64,000 bases of DNA from Clavaria fumosa. Lineage: Eukaryota > Basidiomycota > Agaricomycetes > Agaricales > Clavariaceae. A program made the translations under genes and the position numbers. Below, piece by piece: positions 1-13,705 of the stretch. Location: assembly GCA_951802425.1 (NCBI GenBank), contig OX637802.1, positions 1,860,001 to 1,924,000 on the forward strand, given 5' to 3'. Within the stretch, counting starts at the first letter, position 1. Every line of letters begins with the position of its first letter. The notes beneath the pieces were generated by a model. It was given only the letters and a program-made list of their open reading frames with translations, made no database searches and was not told where the DNA came from.

Positions 1-600
1 CCTGTGCCTCCGGGCCGGGCGTTGCACCTGCTGGATATAGACATCGTCGAAATTGCGATAGACGCATCTCCCTTCCACCTCTTGGAACATCATGGCCGAA
101 ACGCAGTGCCACCTACTCTCTTCCGCAAATTTGAACACGACCGCGAGATGCTTCTGGTTCCAACTCTCCTCCCACTGTTGTCTGCCCTTCTGCCTTTGTT
201 CGAACGCCCTGTCCAGCAACGTGATTGCCAGACAGTCAATGATGGTGAAACCTGCAGACAAGCGCTCCTTCGGTGTATTGGTGAGAAACGTCGACAGTGT
301 GTCCATCTCTAAGACTTTTGGCATCCCACGGTGCACGGGGTCATAGCCGTCTACCCGGATCTGAAAAGTCGTCTTGTCGGCGAAATCCAGTGTCAAGGCG
401 GGATGCTCGGAAGAGCGGCGGATGCCCGTCACGACCTTGCCTATGAGGCGTGCGGGGTTGATTCCGATGGAAGTTAGTCGGATGGGGGAAGGGGGCCGTC
501 GAAAGGCTCTGGTAGGTGACACGGGAACACCATTATAATAGTCGGAGGAATTGCCCGAGAGCCGTGAGGACGCGTCGCTGGCTTCTGGTCGCACCGACAT
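1..600 (-). CDS. Unidentified conserved-looking protein, 5' part (runs off the window)
   Basis: An uninterrupted minus-strand frame starts with ATG at 598-600 and stays open to the window edge, giving about 200 residues without an intron. The N-terminus is rich in Ser, Pro and Arg and probably disordered. From about residue 60 the protein becomes ordered-looking, with a stretch reading TLDFADKTTFQIRVDGYDP and later a Trp- and Gln-rich segment (RQQWEESWNQKH). No catalytic motif is recognised and no family is named. It is called a gene because 200 codons stay open in GC-rich DNA and the composition differs from the shadow frames. The C-terminal part lies outside the window. Confidence 0.55.
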   Translation of the reverse strand, partial: MSVRPEASDASSRLSGNSSDYYNGVPVSPTRAFRRPPSPIRLTSIGINPARLIGKVVTGIRRSSEHPALTLDFADKTTFQIRVDGYDPVHRGMPKVLEMDTLSTFLTNTPKERLSAGFTIIDCLAITLLDRAFEQRQKGRQQWEESWNQKHLAVVFKFAEESRWHCVSAMMFQEVEGRCVYRNFDDVYIQQVQRPARRHR

Positions 601-891
601 GGCTAGCGGAGAGAGGATGAAAGAGAGTGTAAATCGCTGCCACCTTGCCTCATATCAACTTGCTGCTTTGTGGTTCATGGGGGCGTGGCTCGGGTGGCAA
701 CAACACAGATGGAAAAGGAAAACGCGCAACACGAGGTGGCAACCACATTTATATAAGGCGGACCTATTTCTCTGGCAGGTTCATTTCCGCCTACTGAGTA
801 CTGAGGGTGGAATAGTCCATCTGCAATTGCGAAGAACGGTGAGAACCACGGATCCATTGGTGTGAGCGAAAAAATGGGTGAAATAAAAAGA

Positions 892-984
892 TGACACTGA
901 CGAGATTCGAACTCGCGAGGTTTCCCATCACGGATTGTCTTAGACGACCTAAACGTGACGCCGTAACCACTTGGCTACAGTGCC
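892..984 (-). tRNA. tRNA-Leu (anticodon UAG) with an intron
   Basis: Read on the minus strand, the segment folds as a class II tRNA. The acceptor stem pairs GGCACTG with CAGTGTC (one G-U pair), the D stem is GCC/GGC, the anticodon stem is TCACG/CGTGA, and the T arm contains TTCGAAT. The anticodon loop is interrupted by about 14 nt after TTTAGG, so an intron sits one base 3' of the anticodon UAG, the canonical eukaryotic position. The variable arm is extended, as expected for leucine. Without the intron the tRNA is about 79 nt. CCA is not encoded. It lies between two divergently transcribed protein genes. Confidence 0.85.
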
Positions 985-1098
985 GTACTTCGCGAGAGCT
1001 CTGAATGTTCACCACGTGTCCGTCGTCGCTGAGGTCAGCAAAATCGTGTTGCCGGCTCGTCGAAGCGCTCGACAGCGAACACGTCTGGACGGCGAGCA

Positions 1099-2867
<1,769 letters not shown>

Positions 2868-5469
2868 AGGCTCTGATCCCCCCAGGTCCGAATCACCCGC
2901 AAGGATCGAAACTTGAGCGAATAAATACTTCCGAGAAACTAAAATCATCAACCAGTGGTGTATCGATGCTTCTTATGAGCCATCACCTTTGCTGTCTCCC
3001 TCTTTGCTGTTCTTTTTCCACGGAGCCCAGGTCTCTGCCACCCTAATCATTCTACGTGTTACACCGCAATTCTCAATTTTACACGACATCTTTTCCAATG
3101 TACAGTACAGGAAGGGCTACTGCCGGGGCTTCTCCCTCCGTTATGGCAGCGTTTGCGATTCCAAGCATGTAATAGACAGGACAGGTCGTCCATGTATCAC
3201 CCCCTTGCAGCTTTGATCGATTATTGCCGCTGGAGAGGCACAACACTCATTTACACTGGTGCCTAAATTGGAGATGATGGACCTTTGTTGAGATGACAAG
3301 TTGATGGTCGCCGATCTTTTTCGATCCTCGTTGTGAGGCACTGGCACAGTCTGGCAGGCAGAGTCTCGGAAGATTTTCAGGTAGCAACGCCGCCTCGGAG
3401 CTGTACCTTTTCGCGGCGCCCGACCATCAAGCCGCGGCACTGGACTTTTGAGTTGGGGATCAATCTGATGAACTGACCTGTACTGGGGCTGCGAAATATC
3501 CTGATCTTGGTTCATAGCACGCTGGACACCGGCTGCGGTCTGATGAAGGCGTTAAATCTACCCGACAATATTCTAATAAATACACCTGAGAATATTTCGA
3601 TAAGCGGCATTGGAAGGATAAAAGCACGCATGGGCCATATGATCATCAAGAGTCGCAGAATGATACACAAGACTCTACCAGTATTGCCCGTAATTTCGAA
3701 TGTATTTTAGTCTTGGCAACAGTGCACACGACAACCTTGCGGACTACTGAGCAATCAAGAGTCGTGTTCTCGTGACCGATGCACAAGTACAAAAAAAAAA
3801 ACCAAAAAAATGGCGGCAAGTTCAAACTACTGGGAAAATTGTAGTGGCTGGTGGACCGCAGAGGCGCCAATTCGGCAGTGTTGAAAGGTACGTTGGATCA
3901 GAAAAAGAGCCGGTACTGAGATTCTGCCGAGGTCTTCATTTGAAACGGTTCGCGTCTTTGACCCGCGACCTCAGCCATACAGACACAGTACCGCACAAGC
4001 AGGACGCGCCGTTCCTCAGATAAGGCGAGAAGGCTGTTCAAATTGTGGAAAGAAGCATGCAATTGTTTACACACCGTTGACGGCGTTCGGAGACGGGGAC
4101 GCACCAGAATAAGAATATTATCATGTCCACGCAGACGGTGGTGAGAGTTCAATTTGATCTCCGTTCTGTCAAGGTCGTTCTGCCGAGTTAAAATTGAGGA
4201 GAATGGTCCCACGTTTGCGAATCTCGGAGATTTCTGGGGGCTGATGTGGTGTGCTTGTCAAGGGCCAGACCTCAACACACTCTCCTGCCATGCGAATCCA
4301 CCTGCACAATGGATAGCCCATCCACCCGGAAACGGCATCTTCAGGTGGACCCAAAGAGACCGGTAACTGTTTCTCGCTGAGGCTGGACGCGCAATTGGGA
4401 CCTTCCAGGCAGCAAGATTCGATATAACCTTAACCGGTGCCAGAATTCTGATTGTTGGTCCCTGCTTTTCCATCCGTCGAGTTTGAGCTGCTGTTCCGAG
4501 TCGTCCTGGGAGCTTATCGGCCTTTGGTTACCTGGCGAATAAGAGAAGTCTGTGGGGGAGCCCGACTTGAAATTTCCTGGACTAATGAACGTCGTGATCG
4601 CCGCCGCGAAACCGCACAGATGTTTTTTAGAAAATAGGCTTTCCCGTCGCGTCATTAGCAACATACTTCGCCGGCGTCGTAGCTGAACATGTCTTCACAA
4701 TAAGTTCATTACGTCCTGGATTGCGTTCCTGTCATACTAGAACCAGTCAACTGGCTGCTTCTTCGTGGAAATCAGGGGTACATCACGACATAAGAATCAG
4801 CATTACGTAGATGATGGGCCTCGTTGCACAACGACCCATGAAAGACCGTCCGTTCGTTCTCAAGCTTGAGAACGAAGTGAACACGAATAGGCTTGCTATC
4901 AAGCAATGAATGTTATCATAACGAATGTTGATGCACGTTGATGGGTTGGTCCGTGAGAGCAGGTCACAAGCACAAGGAACGAACCGGATCGCGGAATTAC
5001 CCCCCAGATTTCGGAATTTTGTCAACGCCATCAGATCAAAAAGAGGCGTCTGTCGCAGTCAGTGTGTGCCAATTCGATCGGAGTACCTGTCACTGTCTTT
5101 GTTTTCGCCGCTCTTGCACCGATCTCTGCAACGACCTAGTCTCAGGCAAGGAAAAAAAAAAAGCACAGGAAAAAGGCCGCCCATTGCACTTGCGGACATC
5201 GCATCTTGCTATGTCTGTTCCAATCCAAGCTGTGCCGGAGCCCACCCATCGCCATTGAACCATCAAAGTTGTCGGACGGCCGCCGTCATGGCCCCTCCGC
5301 AGCAAGATCAGACAGGTCAAAATCATCAATATCTCACCAGTTCTGACGTTGGCAACTTTGGTTTATGAACCCTGAGATCTATCTACGTTTCGGTGATTCA
5401 CACTCTATGGCTTTCGCTCTCCTATAAGTAGACCGCAGCTCATTTCACAGCATCAAATTACCCCGTCTC
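2868..5469 (+). other. Long interval with no supported gene
   Basis: About 2.6 kb between the kinase and the transcription factor. Open frames on both strands are short (at most about 150 codons), overlap each other and show no recognisable motif. It could hold a poorly conserved multi-exon gene, long UTRs or a non-coding RNA. A perfect palindrome lies at 4853-4876. The last 300 bp or so, with pyrimidine-rich stretches, probably include the transcription factor promoter. Confidence 0.4.
4853..4876. repeat. Perfect 24-bp palindrome
   Basis: Each 12-base half (TTCGTTCTCAAG) is the exact reverse complement of the other, with no spacer. It sits in a non-coding interval. It could be a dimer-binding site or chance; nothing nearby decides. 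Confidence 0.6.
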
Positions 5470-6579
5470 ATGGCAAACAGCTTCTCCAGGTATGTCAGCC
5501 CTCCATCCCGTTTGCACTTCTGTTGAAGGCTGTTCCAGCCCCTCCGACCATCATCATCTAGCCGCTTCATTTTGTGCCGGGCCTCATTCGTTAAACCAGA
5601 ATCGTCATCTCCACGTCGTCGCGGATCTCCCGCTTGCAGAGGGGGCCCAAAGAAAACGCCCAAAGTATTCTCGTAGCAAAACGGGATGCTTGACCTGTCG
5701 GGTGAAGAAAATTAAAGTGAGAGTCTACTGCCGACTTGCAGCTTCTGTGCTGAATCGTGCTTCAGTGCGACGAGGCGAAGCCATCGTGCAATCGGTGTTC
5801 GCAGGGAAAACGAGAGGTTTGAGGCTTTGCTTTTGGACGGCTACGTTCCCCGTCTGAATTATCTACAGTGCACATGGCCCGTGGGCATACCGATACGAAA
5901 AAAAACTGGGCAGAGAAAGCTTTCCATAGGTGCTCGGTTATCGCCCGCGGATTCAGGACTCTCTGAATCTTCAACACCGCCTACTCGATACCACACACCA
6001 CCCTCTGATCGACTGGCCCAGCTCGAGATGCTGCACTCGCAAGAATGGGCGTCTCGCCATTATCCGTACGTCTTATGAATCTCAGCGCGGCTCCGGCTGA
6101 GCCTGTCCACAGCGAGCAATTCGTGCCGTCATATAATCCAGGCCAGCAACCGTATGTCTTTTCAATCACTACAACATCCTTTCGCTGACCACCTTCTCAG
6201 ATACGATGACTGCGGTGTCGATTATATTCAAGTGCATCTCATGCCGTCAGATAGTCACTCCGAGAACCTGATGGACGATACATACTTTCCTCATGTCCGG
6301 CTGAACAATCCGCATTCACACGACATGCAACATGGCTTCCATCTCGAATCGACCCAGCGCATCCCCCCGCAAGCCGCTGCAATGCGCGGGCGAGGTCATG
6401 GCCAGTGGAACTCTTCTTTGTTTATGTCAATGCCAAACTTGAATCACCCACAATCTCTTGTAAGTCTGCCGCTATAACCATGCTGTTCGTGACCGCTGAG
6501 GCTTTCCTCGTAACAGTTGCAGGAGGGCGAGTTATTAGCAGCGCCTTCCAATTATCATTACAGGGACTTCAGATATTAG
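5470..6579 (+). CDS. Zn2Cys6 fungal transcription factor
   Basis: Sequence-specific nuclear regulator of the fungal binuclear zinc cluster class. Exons 5470-5489, 5539-5716, 5766-5816, 5869-6065, 6113-6151, 6201-6459 and 6517-6579 join in frame to 268 residues. The cluster is assembled over three exons: SKTGCLTCRVKKIK, then CDEAKPSCNRCSQGKRE, then CTWP. This gives the canonical spacing CX2CX6CX6CX2CX6C near residues 55-85, preceded by a basic KRPKYSRSK segment. The remainder is Pro/Ser/His-rich with no fungal middle-homology domain visible, so the protein is short for the class. The start is the ATG whose intron restores the cluster frame. The reading frame beyond the terminal TAG stays open for 75 further codons, so the natural C-terminus is uncertain. 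The target pathway cannot be inferred. Confidence 0.85.
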
Positions 6580-7091
6580 GGAACCATTGCCGTCGACAAT
6601 GACACGAGATCATCTGCTGATGTTGAAACAGATATGTCCCAGGAACAGTCCGCGGTGTCGCAACCCCGGGTGAATTGGGACAACGACCTGTCGTTCTGTC
6701 TTCCCAGAACAGTCCGTCGACATCATGATCTCGAATGTGGGAATCTGCGGCGGGCCCAGATATACCTATTTATATACCTATCTTTCTCACAACGAGGAAA
6801 AATATGACATGGGCTACGTCGTGGGACGACGTGTTGAATCACCCAACTTTGATTATCAATCGATTCATTGCCATCAAGAGCGGCCTACTCAGTTGGTTTC
6901 CTGTTTTTGGAGTTGGACATGAGTATAAGCGGGGCAATGTTTGCGAGTCGGAAGACGCAATCCGTGGTGTAGATGTGTGAGCTGATGCCAGTGGCCTGGC
7001 ATCACAGGCGAGGTTCTATTTCGGCAACATCCAACACATTGAGGCATAAGGAATCTGAACTGTGGTGTCCTACAGTATACTGAGCTAGGCC
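6580..7091 (+). other. Interval downstream of the transcription factor
   Basis: The first 228 bases continue the transcription-factor frame without a stop until TGA at 6805-6807 and may be a lost or read-through C-terminus. The rest shows no gene signal on either strand. Confidence 0.35.
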
Positions 7092-8330
7092 TCATTCGCA
7101 TTGGTTAGGTGCTTGATCTCTTTGTTCTTTGTGTGGCATTGGGAGCATTAATGTGCTTGCCCATGGCCAGAACCGGTGGTGCGGGCTCCACAGGACCAAC
7201 TGGACAAAAGGTTGATTTAGGTGGTCAACAATGAGTTGCTCAAAAATGTCAGCTTTGAGTGGTATGGTGATTTTGAAGACATTTGCACCACACCATGTTC
7301 CATCCTTCCCCCTGAGTGAACTCCCTTGTTGGTGGTTGTGGCACAGGGTTGGCCATGAGAGAGTATTTGCTGTCACTCCCACTTCATCATCATTGTCCTG
7401 CAATAGGGACTCTCTCAGGTATTGCAGGTGTTTAGCCTTGCACTCAAGTACTTCCTTCCTTGCACTCACCCTTGCAGTGCCCTCCTCCACACTGGAGGCA
7501 GATATGCCTGAACTTATAGTTTGTGTGGGAACACCTGTTCTCATTGAACTGTCAACAAGGATCATTGGGTGACCAGTCTGTTCATTATTGTGTTTTGTTC
7601 TTTGACCCTTCTGGTTTGAAGTAGGCTCCATCTGGGTCAAGATACCTGGACTTGAAATGGTGTAGCACCACTAAGTTGCAAAGTTCAGGGTCATTTGACT
7701 CAGTGACATGTTTATGGATCACCTTGTCCATTTTGATGACCTGTGTGTAGTGTTGCCACAGCTCGGCTTTTTTCGGCTCGGCTCGGCTAAACCGAGCGAG
7801 CCGTTGGACAATGCACAATGGGAGGAGAGATTTTGATACATCTGATCATTCACTCCTTCTGTGAGAGCCCAAAGCCGCTTATTCTGTGGGACTACCTGTT
7901 GATTTGAAGCCACAATACTCAATGCAAATTCCCAAAAAAGAAATCGGCTCGCGCCGTTGGCAACACTACCTGTGTGTGTGACAGTGTGCATTTGGATCTG
8001 AAGAGCCCAAGGCTGCCAGTGTAGTCAGTGACTGGGGTTGAGATGTTCTAGTTTCACTCAGGCTTGCTGCACCCAATTACAGTCATTGGTATTATTGGTC
8101 ATTTGGATTGGTCATTTTGTTGGTTGCCTTGCTGACTTAAACAGATCATCTGGATGGCTATCTTACTGCCTTGAAACCCCCTTTTACAAGAATCTAGATC
8201 TGCCTTGTTCAAGACAGGAGCAGTGCTGCTGATGTCGAAATGCAAGGGTGGCTGTGCTAGCACTGCCACAGCTGCAAGATGGTTGGTCACATGACTGTGA
8301 TTTTTATTTTTTTCATTTGTATACTGTGAT
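7092..8330 (-). pseudogene. Degenerate CpG-poor repeat carrying fragments of a coding region
   Basis: Base composition changes abruptly here. CpG is rare and TG/CA is common, unlike the flanking genes, as expected of an old methylated or RIP-mutated repeat. On the minus strand, fragments look coding but are broken, for example one ending FKPEGSKNKTQ and one of 182 codons beginning MTQMEPTSNQ. Across the MITE at 7748-7968 the frame continues when the insertion and one target copy are ignored, so the MITE entered an already present sequence. No family name is assigned. The relic ends just upstream of ALG2 and may overlap its promoter. Confidence 0.45.
7748..7968. mobile_element. hAT-like MITE with perfect 8-bp target-site duplication
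   Basis: A 221-bp non-autonomous element. It begins TAGTGTTGCCA and ends with the exact inverse TGGCAACACTA; imperfect inverted similarity continues inward (CGGCTC/GAGCCG and the T/A-rich blocks). Immediately outside, CCTGTGTG occurs at 7740-7747 and again at 7969-7976, a perfect 8-bp duplication as made by hAT transposases. The interior has no open frame and contains a GGCTCGGCTCGGCT repeat facing its complement, so the element can fold. It is inserted in the degenerate repeat at 7.1-8.3 kb. Confidence 0.85.
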
Positions 8331-8348
8331 GTGACTCTCGAAATCCTC

Positions 8349-10085
8349 ATGTCCGGCAAGGCGCAGCTGAGAATCGCATTTATTCACCCTGATCTCGGGA
8401 TAGGTAAGTGCTGCCCTGGCTTGTTTGAACATCTCCGCTCAAACCATCAAGGTGGAGCAGAGCGCCTCGTCGTCGATGCTGCGCTTGGTCTACAGACTTT
8501 AGGCCACTTGGTGGAGATTTACACGTCCCATCACAACGTGAATCATTGTTTCGAGGAAACCAAAGACGGTACAGCAATATTCTATCTCATTCGCGCATCT
8601 GCCAACGCCATTGGACAAACCCTCCTCTTGCTCAGGAACTCTGACTGTGCACAATATCAAGCCTCCATTTCCTCGTGCCTGGAGAGGAAAATTCCACGCA
8701 CTCCTAGCTCACGCGAGGCAGCTGCACCTGGCACAGCACTTGTGCCGCTCACCTACGCACGATGTCTATTTCGTCGACCAGCTCTCCACCTGTATCCCAT
8801 TCCTCCGTTTATTCACAAATAGAAGAGTCGTGTTCTACTGCCATTTTCCAGATAAACTGCTTGCCCATGGCGTGTATGTAGAGGGCAATGTGACAAATGC
8901 AATGCCGTGGAAGATGTCGATTTCAAAGAAGATATACCGTCTGCCATTGGATTTATTGGAGGAACTCACAACTCGTAAGTTGCTTGCTGCACGGCATCTT
9001 TTTCGAACTATTGTAATGCCTTTCCAGGTCAAGCGGACGTCATTCTCGCAAACTCACGATATACAGCTAGTGTATTCAGGTCTCATTTTCCCTCAATTGA
9101 TCAAATACCCAAAGTGGTTTATCCTGGAATAAATGTCGCTGCCTATGAGAGCAAGCATGTTCCCGCGGATCCCGATGTCACTCAAGTCATGTCACAGTGA
9201 GCATACAGACCCACGGAATTCATTAACGACACTATCATTACCCAAAGTGATCAATTAACTTTCCTGTCTCTGAACCGGTTCGAGATGAAAAAGAACACGA
9301 GGCTCGCCATTGACGCTTTTGCGCTCCTCAGAGCGAGGCTACCCCATGATACACGCATCGAAACAGCGCGACTTGTGCTTGCAGGTATGTCGATTCGCTA
9401 TTTTCAATAATGTTGGCCGTGTTGACAAGACGACGGTCTCAAAGGTGGTTATGACCCGCGTCTTGCCGACAACTTGATGACATTCGTGGCGCTAATCGAC
9501 CGCGCCAGACACCACTCTCTTTCTTATGACATCGTTGCTCCCTCGAGCTCGGCTACTCAGATTCCCCCCTTTCACTCGACAAAACATTTCGGCGCAACCG
9601 GTGCTGACATTCTGTTTGTTCTTAACTACTCCACCCCACAACGTTCCGCGCTGCTCACGTCGCCCAACACTTGCGTTGTCATGTACACACCGGTGAACGA
9701 GCACTTTGGGATCGTTCCCGTTGAGGCCATGCTCTGCGGCTTGCCGGTGCTTGCATGCGACAGTGGTGGACCGACCGAAAGCATTGTTGATGAGCCCGTA
9801 AACGCCCGTACGGGTTGGCTGCGGCCACCCTCACCTGAAGCATGGGCCGAAGCACTAGTGGAGATAGTAGCACTCTCGGACTCAGAGAGACAGAGTCTGG
9901 CCCTCAAAGCAACGACACGGGCAAAAGATTTGTTCAGTATGGATGCCATGGTGCAAGGCATAGAAGCCTCTTTAGTTGAGGCTGTTCACATGGGACCTGT
10001 TACTGCTGTCTCTCCTCAATGGCTTCTGATCTTATTTGTTGTCTTATCTTGCCTTTCTATATCATTATTAGCAGTAATAGTGTAG
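8349..10085 (+). CDS. ALG2: Alpha-1,3/1,6-mannosyltransferase ALG2
   Basis: GT4 glycosyltransferase that adds the second and third mannose to the dolichol-linked N-glycan precursor on the cytosolic face of the ER. Six exons (8349-8403, 8452-8568, 8636-8974, 9028-9196, 9248-9384, 9445-10085) join in frame to 485 residues. N-terminal signature [20 protein letters not shown] is split by the first intron. [10 protein letters not shown] and the [11 protein letters not shown] loop follow. The C-terminal GT-B half has [12 protein letters not shown], and the donor-binding loop [19 protein letters not shown] with E residues of the EX7E motif. A hydrophobic C-terminal segment ([21 protein letters not shown]) can anchor the enzyme. 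ATG 8349 is chosen; the frame upstream has only a GTG. Essential in yeast, and all key motifs are present, so it should be functional. Confidence 0.95.
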
Positions 10086-10351
10086 GATGGACAGCTTGTA
10101 ATTGACAGGTCTCCAAGTTCTGTCTGTCTGTTGTTGGGAGAGTACTCTGCCATAATGAAGGGGTGCTAAACACCGAAGTCCAATGGGAGGCTCAGTCACA
10201 GAGCCACCGCAGTGGCTATCCCTCGAAATTGCCAAGTGCGGCACGTTGGCTATGAGTATTGCCTAAAGTACAGTACATGGATGTATGAGACCGCAATAAG
10301 AATACAAGACCCGTGCCACACTGATAATGGAAAATACAATGAACAGACGTG

Positions 10352-13005
10352 TCAACTATAGGTTGCATCTGGAGCTCGTAACAAGGATAGGTCACCGCGC
10401 TCACGTATGCGCGTGATGACACCAAGACCCTATGAACGGCGCAGAAGACGGAGTAAGCATGGGCGTGCCGAAACGAGCGCAAAGTACATACCTTGGTTTT
10501 GCCCTCGCGGAACAACAGCTTCATGCCCTCCTTGACGAATTCAGGGTGAGTTACGAACTCGAACAGGATCGTCGCGCGGTCACCCGTGCGGAGGACGCCC
10601 TGCGGGTGATCAAGATCCACGATCCGGACGGTCTGGCGCACAGCCTATATCCACGTGGTCAGAAAATGGGAATAAGCGTGGCTCAAGAGTAATATGCTAT
10701 ACCCCGCAGTGAAGCATAGCGTTGTAGCCCTTCTGCAATGTCGTATTGTGACTGCCATGCCCGTTCCAGTCAGTTTGACTTAACTCAGAATGTTGTTAAC
10801 CTAGTCCCACGCACTACAAGATGAGCACTTGTCCTTCGAACCGGTACACCGCTATGAAAACAAGCAATTCAGTGCCCATCATGAGTCTCCATCGGCGGTA
10901 AGTCAAAAGACAGGCGCTGACCTCGTGGCGCGCCGCTAGCCTTGTCGACGATCACCATCCCCTTGCGCACGGCAGACTTGCGCACCCGCTTCAGCGCAAG
11001 CGACACGCACTGTCCCGCTTCGGCAGTCGTCACGTCGGCGCTGCAGGATGCGCCCGCGAAAGGCGAGGTCAGGCGCGTTGGACACGAAGATGGCAGAACC
11101 CAAGGACGGGTGAGAGAGGGGCTGACCGCTTGCGCTGCATGCTCCTGACCGCAGTGCTCTGGTAGTTCCCGTTCGCGTCGGGTCCCAGCAGGACAGCTTG
11201 CCCGGTCTGAATGCTTCCCCCGTGGACGATCCCGTTGACCACGGTGCCGACGTACGGGACAGACCAGACTTCTGTCACGTAGTACTGCCCATTGTTCAAC
11301 CTCAATGTGTGGAGGATGGGCGAATCGGAATACCGCACCTCTAACGGCTTGTTGGAAACGAATTTCTCGACATCCATTTCGCTCGGGGGCAAAAGGTTCA
11401 AGAACGCTCGGAACTTCACGAGCGTGATGAGCGACGGCCCAGAGAAACGAGTTTACTCACGCAGTCAAGACCTTCTCCTGTGACGTTGGACAATTGAAAG
11501 ACAGGACATAATCTACACACTCCAAGTCAACATCCAGAAAACAAGGGGGCACAAGCAAGCTTATATACCTCTCTTTCGTGAAAGCGGTTGACAACTCGAC
11601 GGCGGTCTCGAGGGACTTGACAAAGACTGGGGTTTTCCTGGTCATCCTTGTGTTAGATTACCTGCTCTATGAAGACGCAATACGACGTACCGGCATCCTG
11701 GGCTTTTCAAAATTTTGACGACTTGCTTGATGGTCTCTGCGAGGACGTTCGGCGGTGTCATGTCAATCTTTTTTACACTCCACGTCAGCGATGTGGGAAA
11801 ACACAAAGTGGATGGTGCCACCTTGGTTATGCAAACCACGACAGGAACGTTCAACGCCAGAGCAATTGCCAAATGTTCCTTGGACATTCCAATGAAGCCA
11901 GCGTTCGCTCCCACCATCAGAATGACACATGTGGGGGCTTCTGAGGTCAGCCCGTATATTGTGGTTTTCAAGTATCGCTCGTGGCCTGCGAGGTCTGAAA
12001 CTCGAGAGCTCGGAAGCTGCCTCCGTGAAAGAAATGACGAACGCACTCACCAATGAAGGAGATAATTTTAGCGGCTTGAAGTGAGATCTCTTCCCAGCTC
12101 CGTTTTTCGCGACGTATTACATCAGGATCTGTCGACCTGTATGTTTTCGGAAGGATGGGAGCTCCGTAGGGGTCAAATCCAAGAATCTATATAGATGTGA
12201 ATCATCCCAAAGTTGCGATTTACTAAGTTGAGATGGACCTCCATTCCAACACTGGATGTCCGACCAGTCTCGACTTCGTGCTTGTGACGGAACAGGCCGA
12301 CGCGAGCACGGCCTCTTCCGTCGTCCAGAACCCCTTGCGAGAGACGGCATATTACACATACACGTCAATAAGCAAACCCAACGGGATGCGTACCACGGGT
12401 GAGGACGCCCAAAGTTGTTGACTTGCCGCTGTCGACATTGCCGACCACGGCACAGCGTACCTCTGGGGTGAGGGCGATGCTAGGCGGGGGGATTCGTAGA
12501 AGCAACGCCATGCGGGGATTTAATCCTGTTTTAATCTCAAACAGAACCGAAGTCTGTGAGCAGGAAATGCGCGTGATTATAATGAACTGAACTCATAGTC
12601 ATAAGAACAGATTGACTCATACCATGGCCCCCATTTCTTCCACGATTTCGGTGACCGCGATCCGTAGCGCATCAAGCTCTTGCTCTGTCCGGTGGATTCC
12701 GGACCAGCCAACCGCATCATCCAGGGTCTCGCCTGCGAAGAGTTTCGCGCGGTCGGGCTTCGAACCTAACCGTAGTATGTACTCCCCGCGGCCCTCGTTG
12801 ACGAAGGTGGCGAGTATGTAGCGCGCCTCATCACGATCGGCTTGGGCATTAGACAGGATCAGCCGCTGTGCGAGACCAACATTGTGAGTCAGATTGCCCT
12901 GGGGAAGGTTACATGGGCTCTAAGGCCTACCTGGACCCGTACCTCGGGCTCTTCCATGGATGACGCCGCTTGGGCATTTTTCTTCTCGGTTGAATTCTCG
13001 GACAT
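10352..13005 (-). CDS. GTPBP1/2-like translational GTPase
   Basis: EF-1A-superfamily GTPase of the GTPBP1 branch, thought to act in mRNA surveillance or ribosome rescue. The minus-strand gene starts at ATG 13003-13005 ([12 protein letters not shown]) and ends at TGA 10352-10354, with about nine introns. An N-terminal helical region ([13 protein letters not shown]) is followed by the P-loop [10 protein letters not shown], switch [14 protein letters not shown], and the base-recognition motif ITKIDM (in place of NKxD), then the beta-barrel domains II and III ([48 protein letters not shown]). The first intron is about 44 bp (12899-12942). The NKxD-to-TKID form is normal for this branch. GTP binding looks intact. 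Confidence 0.88.
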
Positions 13006-13705
13006 AGTCTGATTGACTGAAGTAGATATTTGTTTTTCTGCGAGACCTGTGGAAGGTTCTTAAGCCAGAATTGGAAGAAGATACAAATGCCAGTGGTGAT
13101 ACGTTACGGGCTATTTGAACGTATTGGTATGGTTGAGTCAAGATGAATCATGAAACAAGTCGAGTCATAGAAAGAACAGCCCACTTGATTATTGAAAACG
13201 AGCGTTGGTGTATCAACTACTGGACCGTTGAATACTATTTGAATTTTGATTCAATGACATGCGGGCGTCAGATTTAGGATATCAACCACGCTAAAATTCA
13301 CCTGCAAACCTGCAAGCGAAATGATTGTGCAGCAGACAACGTGGTCGTCGCTAGAAGGGTAGACCAGTGAACAATTCTTCTCAAGCGATGGCAGTAACTG
13401 TAACTGTCGAGTCAATCAAGCTTTCATTTTCAGTTCAGTATCGTTGATCTGAAATTTGTCTATGCGGATACAGTAAGTAGCATCAATTGCACTCGAATGT
13501 GCGAAGATTCAGCCCTGCCAGCCAGTCAACAGCGAGCAATTCTGTAACTGCACTTTCTCGTTTACCCAACGTTTTTGGTTGACTCACCCTGCAGATTTTG
13601 GTGGGTGTGGATGGCCGGAGCACGTGGTCTTAGACTGGGCACGCGCCTGGCGTAAACCACAAACTGGGCTGCATTCCTCCACCACACTCGCCGTGAAACT
13701 TGCCA
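13006..13705. other. Divergent intergenic region
   Basis: About 700 bp between the GTPase (minus) and the J-like protein gene (plus). It should contain both promoters. No RNA gene, repeat or open frame of note was seen. Confidence 0.4.

Noticed and set aside
3141..3515. 124-codon minus-strand frame
   Set aside because: No motif, no supporting splice structure, and composition like random GC-moderate sequence.
5090..5368. Overlapping short frames upstream of the transcription factor, including an ATG near 5288
   Set aside because: They do not join in phase to the zinc-cluster exons, while ATG 5470 does.
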